From Thermoprotei archaeon (lineage in GTDB: Archaea; Thermoproteota; Thermoprotei; Gearchaeales; WAQG01), in assembly GCA_038881895.1 (NCBI GenBank), contig JAVZOV010000001.1, forward strand, positions 372,001 through 436,000: a stretch of DNA of 64,000 nucleotides, read 5' to 3'. The position numbers and the translations under genes are program-made. How positions within the stretch are numbered: position 1 is the first letter of the stretch; each line of letters begins with the position of its first letter. The notes under the pieces are model-generated. The model searched no databases. It was not told the origin of the DNA and saw nothing but the letters and a program-made list of their open reading frames with translations. Shown one piece after another: positions 60,783 through 64,000 of the stretch.

Positions 60783-62015
60783 TTATCTTTTCTTTTTCCC
60801 TTTAAACTTTTGTGGGCGTTCTTTGATGCGCGGTTGTGTTTTTGTTTCTTTTTCAATTTTCTTAATTGGAGGAGCTGCTGCAGTTTTTTTAATGAGATTA
60901 ATTTTTTGTTCGAGTTCCTTCTTTAAATGTTCGCTTACATCTCTTCCACTGAAGAAGTCTATTTTTGCTGCTATTGATAATTTTCCAGCTAGTGCCCTTG
61001 AAATTTTGCCACGTTGCCATTTTGGTGATGTGTGTACTATAATATATTGATATATTACTCCATGTTTTGGTGGTTTTGAACCGAATCTTAGTGCTCTAAA
61101 TAATGCTTTCTCTGCGCCCAGAACTTGTATTGTGCTTGAGGGCATTTTTGCCAGTTTTTCTAATCCTCCAGCTAGTGCTATTAATCTGGCTCCTATCGTT
61201 GGTCCTACTAAACCTTTAATGTTTGGTGCTACCTCACTCATTGCATTATCGACATATTTTTCGAGCTCTGATCGCATCTCGTACATTCTAATAGCTTCTT
61301 CAGCAAGTTTTTTGATGGTTTCTAGATCTTCATCTGCTAGTTCTGCACCTACAGAGGTGTTTGCAGATTTTTCAAGCTTATCTATTAGGTCTGGTTTTAA
61401 TCCTAGATTTTTTAATTTATCGCTATTATAATCCTCCCTATAAACGATATCACGCACGAGCTTTACATATAATTCGTTGTCCCGTATGATATTATTAATT
61501 TCTGGAAAATAAAGTCCGTACCATTCTTTTATCCTACCTACTATGTTATTGACAGTTTTATTAATTTCATCGATCGCATTTATAGCTTGAAGAATGCTTT
61601 GATCACGTTTTGATTGTGCTTTTCTGATTAAGATTCTGCTCATCTCTAATGTTATAGCTCGTTTAATTGAGAAGTATTCCTCCATTGTGTTTATCCATCC
61701 AGATTTGAGTGCTAAATCTTTAATCACTGAATTTAATCTTGCAATATTTCTATTGATTGAAAGTGAACCTTTAAACGAAAGCGCATTTGTTGCTTTTCCT
61801 AATGATTCATTTGGAATTACTAGATCATTTATATTATTTTTGGTTAACGTATCAAGAATTTGGGATAATTCTTCTATTGGCTCTCCTTCATTAAGTTTTA
61901 AAAGTTTTTCGGCGATTTCTTCAGGCTTACCTTTGAAAGTTTGATTTGCAATATTCTTCCCATCATCATCAAATGCATGTAAACCGAATATGCTCACTAT
62001 TAGATTTGCTCGCAC
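60783..62015 (-). CDS. nop5: Nop5/Nop56-like C/D box sRNP scaffold protein
   Basis: 410 residues. N-terminal fibrillarin-binding part, a coiled coil (ALKSGWINTMEEYFSIKRAI to IKEWYGLYFPEINNI), the NOP domain (LVGPTIGARLIALAGGLEKL, MPSSTIQVLGAEKALFRALR, PPKHGVIYQYIIVHTSPKWQ) and a Lys-rich tail ending PQKFKGKKKR. Binds guide RNA, L7Ae and fibrillarin. First gene of the nop5-flpA operon, 13 bases before fibrillarin's ATG. No guide RNA gene could be found in the window. Confidence 0.96.
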   Translation of the reverse strand: MRANLIVSIFGLHAFDDDGKNIANQTFKGKPEEIAEKLLKLNEGEPIEELSQILDTLTKNNINDLVIPNESLGKATNALSFKGSLSINRNIARLNSVIKDLALKSGWINTMEEYFSIKRAITLEMSRILIRKAQSKRDQSILQAINAIDEINKTVNNIVGRIKEWYGLYFPEINNIIRDNELYVKLVRDIVYREDYNSDKLKNLGLKPDLIDKLEKSANTSVGAELADEDLETIKKLAEEAIRMYEMRSELEKYVDNAMSEVAPNIKGLVGPTIGARLIALAGGLEKLAKMPSSTIQVLGAEKALFRALRFGSKPPKHGVIYQYIIVHTSPKWQRGKISRALAGKLSIAAKIDFFSGRDVSEHLKKELEQKINLIKKTAAAPPIKKIEKETKTQPRIKERPQKFKGKKKR

Positions 62016-62110
62016 AGGTATAACCTCACTATTAACTATTACCCGGCATAAATAAAGTTATATCAAGTTTGCTCATGAGATGCGTTTTATTCCGAATTAT
62101 GGTTACTAGC

Positions 62111-62875
62111 TTAGTGGTTAATCCACTTGCAGAACATATGTTCTAATACACTGAAGAATGTATAAAACAACATGCCTAACAATGCCATTATAACTATTGC
62201 TGAATACATTTCAATATAACTCACTCTTTGCCATGCATCTATTATTAAATATCCTAATCCATCGCTCGATGCAATTGATTCCACTATGAAGAGTACTGCA
62301 AATGCTGTACTTGATGCAATCTTTAAAGCTGTCAATAAGGATGGTAGAGTGCTTGGTAATGTTCCATATCTTATGAGTTCATATTTTTTAGCCCCCATCG
62401 CTAATAATAAGTCAACGTAATTTTTTGCCATACGCCTTGCGCTATCTCTTATCTGAATAAACAGTGGAAAAAATATAATTATTGATATCAATGCTACTTT
62501 ACTAGCATTACCAAGTCCTAACCACAAAATTAAAATTGGTAAAAGGATAATATGTGGTATTGGATACAATAACATGATTAATGGTGTAAATAACGCATCT
62601 AACTTATTATAATAACCCAAAACAAGGCCTAAAAATAGAGCTACCGAAACTGCTACTATGATAGAAATGATGACCCTGAAGAGACTAGCTATTATATGTG
62701 GTATTATTTTTCCTGATGATATGGAATTAATAGTATAGCTTATCACGCTTAATGGATCAGGTAGAAAAATAATTCGTAAAGTTATTGATATAATCCACCA
62801 TAATACTGCTATAGTAGTAAATGAGGTGAAATATGCTATTAACTTATACTTATTGATTGATAATTTGTCTGACAT
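62111..62875 (-). CDS. ABC transporter permease (SsuC/TauC/ThiX type)
   Basis: 254 residues with about six helices. The cytoplasmic coupling motif is in MGAKKYELIRYGTLPSTLPSLL (about 168-189), the EAA-type loop. IVESIASSDGLGYLIIDAWQ is typical of the sulfonate/nitrate/thiamine-precursor importers. Its start overlaps the ATPase end by 26 bases. Together with the two genes that precede it, this is a complete importer except for the missing N-terminal end of the binding protein. Substrate undetermined. Confidence 0.88.
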   Translation of the reverse strand: MSDKLSINKYKLIAYFTSFTTIAVLWWIISITLRIIFLPDPLSVISYTINSISSGKIIPHIIASLFRVIISIIVAVSVALFLGLVLGYYNKLDALFTPLIMLLYPIPHIILLPILILWLGLGNASKVALISIIIFFPLFIQIRDSARRMAKNYVDLLLAMGAKKYELIRYGTLPSTLPSLLTALKIASSTAFAVLFIVESIASSDGLGYLIIDAWQRVSYIEMYSAIVIMALLGMLFYTFFSVLEHMFCKWINH

Positions 62876-63572
62876 GCTTCACCACTTTATAATACTCATC
62901 TGTATCTCTATACTCATTCGTTCCTGTTCCTTTATTTTGTATTACAGCTTTAATTCTTCCAGGTCTCTCTGTGAATACGTATATTGTTTTTCCCATATAA
63001 ACAGCCTCTTCAATGTTATGGGTTACTATTAGCATAGTAAACCTTAACTGTGACCACATCTTCATGACTATATCTTGCATTTGCTCCCTAGTTAATGCGT
63101 CAAGAGCAGAAAACGGTTCATCTAAAAGAAGAACTTGTGGTTCAATAACGAGTGCGCGTGCCAATGCTGCTCTTTGTTTCATTCCGCCGCTTAGTTGTGA
63201 CGGATAATAATTACTAAAATCTTTAAGACCGACATGTGCTAATATCTCATCTACTTTTTTGGGATTTGCATTATTAGGATTATTAAATTTTAGCGCAAGC
63301 TGTACGTTCTGTCTTACTGTATACCATGGTAAAAGATTATTTTCCTGAAAAATTACTGCAACATCTTTTCTAGGACACTTTACCTGCTCTCCGCCAATCT
63401 CAATAACACCTTTATAATTTATTAAACCAGCTAGCGCTTTTATCAATGTCGTTTTTCCTGAACCACTGGGCCCAACTACAGCTACAGTTTCACCTTTCAT
63501 TACATCAATGCTAATGCTACTTAAAGCTCTTAACGGACCATAATTAACGCTTAATTCTCGAACCCTTATCAT
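62850..63572 (-). CDS. ABC transporter ATPase (SsuB/TauB/ThiZ type)
   Basis: 240 residues. Walker A GPSGSGKTTLIKALAG (about 34-49), Q-loop VIFQENNLLPW, signature QLSGGMKQRAALARAL, Walker B VLLLDEPFSALDAL and H-loop IVTHNIEEAVYMG. TERPGRIKAVI near the end is a mark of nitrate/sulfonate/taurine-type ATPases. Overlaps the binding-protein stop by four bases and the permease by 26. Confidence 0.94.
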   Translation of the reverse strand: MIRVRELSVNYGPLRALSSISIDVMKGETVAVVGPSGSGKTTLIKALAGLINYKGVIEIGGEQVKCPRKDVAVIFQENNLLPWYTVRQNVQLALKFNNPNNANPKKVDEILAHVGLKDFSNYYPSQLSGGMKQRAALARALVIEPQVLLLDEPFSALDALTREQMQDIVMKMWSQLRFTMLIVTHNIEEAVYMGKTIYVFTERPGRIKAVIQNKGTGTNEYRDTDEYYKVVKHVRQIINQ

Positions 63573-64000
63573 CGTGCGTTCAACACCAATTCTGTATCAA
63601 CAAAATCATTGTAATTAACAGTTTTAGTTATATAATTTTTTAACAAGAGCCAGTCCAAAACATCTTTGAAATTATCTTTCGGGTATACGCTAAGTTCTGT
63701 CCAGTATCCAATTCTGTAATAGGGTTTAAGTTCTTCAGGGAGCTTGATAAATGTTGTAATAAGGTCATTGTATTTGCTTGGATTTGAAATAATTAACTTT
63801 ATTGCTTTATTTATTGCTTTTAAGAACTTTACCATAACCTCTCTATTATTTACTAACCAATTATTATTAGCAATTAGCACACTCATAGTAATTGATTTAT
63901 TGTACGCTTTAGTTGATGCAAGAACATGAGCTCCTTTCATTATCGCTAAGCTTGCAAGCGGATCAGGTAATGTTACGGTCTCTATTTTTCCAGTCATAAG
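63569..64000 (-). CDS. ABC importer substrate-binding protein (NMT1/SsuA-like), partial
   Basis: Only the C-terminal about 144 residues are inside the window; the frame runs off the right edge. LPDPLASLAIMKGAHVLAST, SVLIANNNWLVNNREVMVKF and LKAINKAIKLIISNPSKYND are typical of the NMT1/THI5-SsuA-like periplasmic proteins of importers for thiamine precursors, sulfonates, nitrate or taurine. ThiR presence elsewhere makes a thiamine precursor possible but nothing here proves it. First gene in the importer operon. Confidence 0.82.
   Translation of the reverse strand, partial: LMTGKIETVTLPDPLASLAIMKGAHVLASTKAYNKSITMSVLIANNNWLVNNREVMVKFLKAINKAIKLIISNPSKYNDLITTFIKLPEELKPYYRIGYWTELSVYPKDNFKDVLDWLLLKNYITKTVNYNDFVDTELVLNAR

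Noticed and set aside
1-64000. CRISPR arrays, cas genes, phage or plasmid modules
   Set aside because: No regularly spaced short repeats, no cas, integrase, capsid or replication-initiator genes were seen. Mobile content is limited to TnpB-type elements and one unknown transposon.

Overview
The window is archaeal. It carries Nop5 and fibrillarin, HerA and NurA, NucS, an archaeal TruD and glycyl-tRNA synthetase, a ThiN-domain regulator, a homologue of the tetraether lipid synthase Tes, and archaeal promoters and GGTGA-type ribosome-binding motifs. The DNA is AT-rich while the one tRNA is GC-rich, which suits a thermophile. There is no rRNA gene. Gene content (ThrRS editing domain as a separate protein, NirK-like copper protein, ThiW and ThiDN, IS607 elements) suggests Thermoproteota, perhaps a deep thaumarchaeal or related thermophilic lineage, but I cannot place it further.

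Layout. 1-5.3 kb: the start of a GlcNAc-1-phosphate transferase-like gene, then pterin genes (mptA, mptG, a DHPS-like protein and a possible 47-aa protein between them) and a radical SAM gene. 5.7-11.1 kb: truD, a HAD-like protein without its catalytic aspartates, a SIS isomerase and glyS, all on the minus strand. 11.2-16.5 kb: a glycosylated surface protein, an agmatinase and the Tes homologue. 16.5-20.7 kb: a mobile-element graveyard around tRNA-Ala, a NirK-like copper protein with two palindromes in its promoter, and an IS607 element that keeps tnpB but has lost its recombinase domain. 20.7-24.7 kb: ThrRS editing domain, a hydroxyacid dehydrogenase, hypothetical genes and thiR. 24.8-28.4 kb: thiDN, a PurM-like gene, thiW and a P-loop gene, divergent from thiR across a perfect 18-bp palindrome.

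28.5-38.9 kb: membrane proteins, an ABC exporter, a DUF4143-type ATPase, an aldehyde ferredoxin oxidoreductase, a GMC oxidoreductase with a small membrane partner, and nucS. 38.9-41.4 kb is decaying: a tnpB fragment, another transposon fragment, then a broken ABC ATPase and a broken RNase Z-like gene around an intact peroxiredoxin. 41.5-46.5 kb: alcohol dehydrogenase, nnr, nfeD and stomatin. 46.6-49.7 kb: a radical SAM gene split by a complete IS607 element. 50.4-64 kb: a membrane phosphodiesterase, sod, herA-nurA, an Nramp-like transporter, a DedA-like protein, an M28 peptidase, fibrillarin-nop5, and an ABC importer cut by the window edge.

The most unusual signal is a roughly 275-bp GC-rich, highly structured repeat in three copies (5.3, 13.9 and 50.4 kb). 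Each sits directly after a TTTAAC flank and ends in a hairpin followed by TAGTTCAC. It has no credible ORF and looks like a non-autonomous IS200/IS605-type element carrying, or consisting of, an omega-RNA-like guide RNA. At least eight shorter hairpin scars of four related types, two complete or nearly complete IS607 elements and several tnpB fragments show that TnpB-linked elements have repeatedly reshaped this genome.
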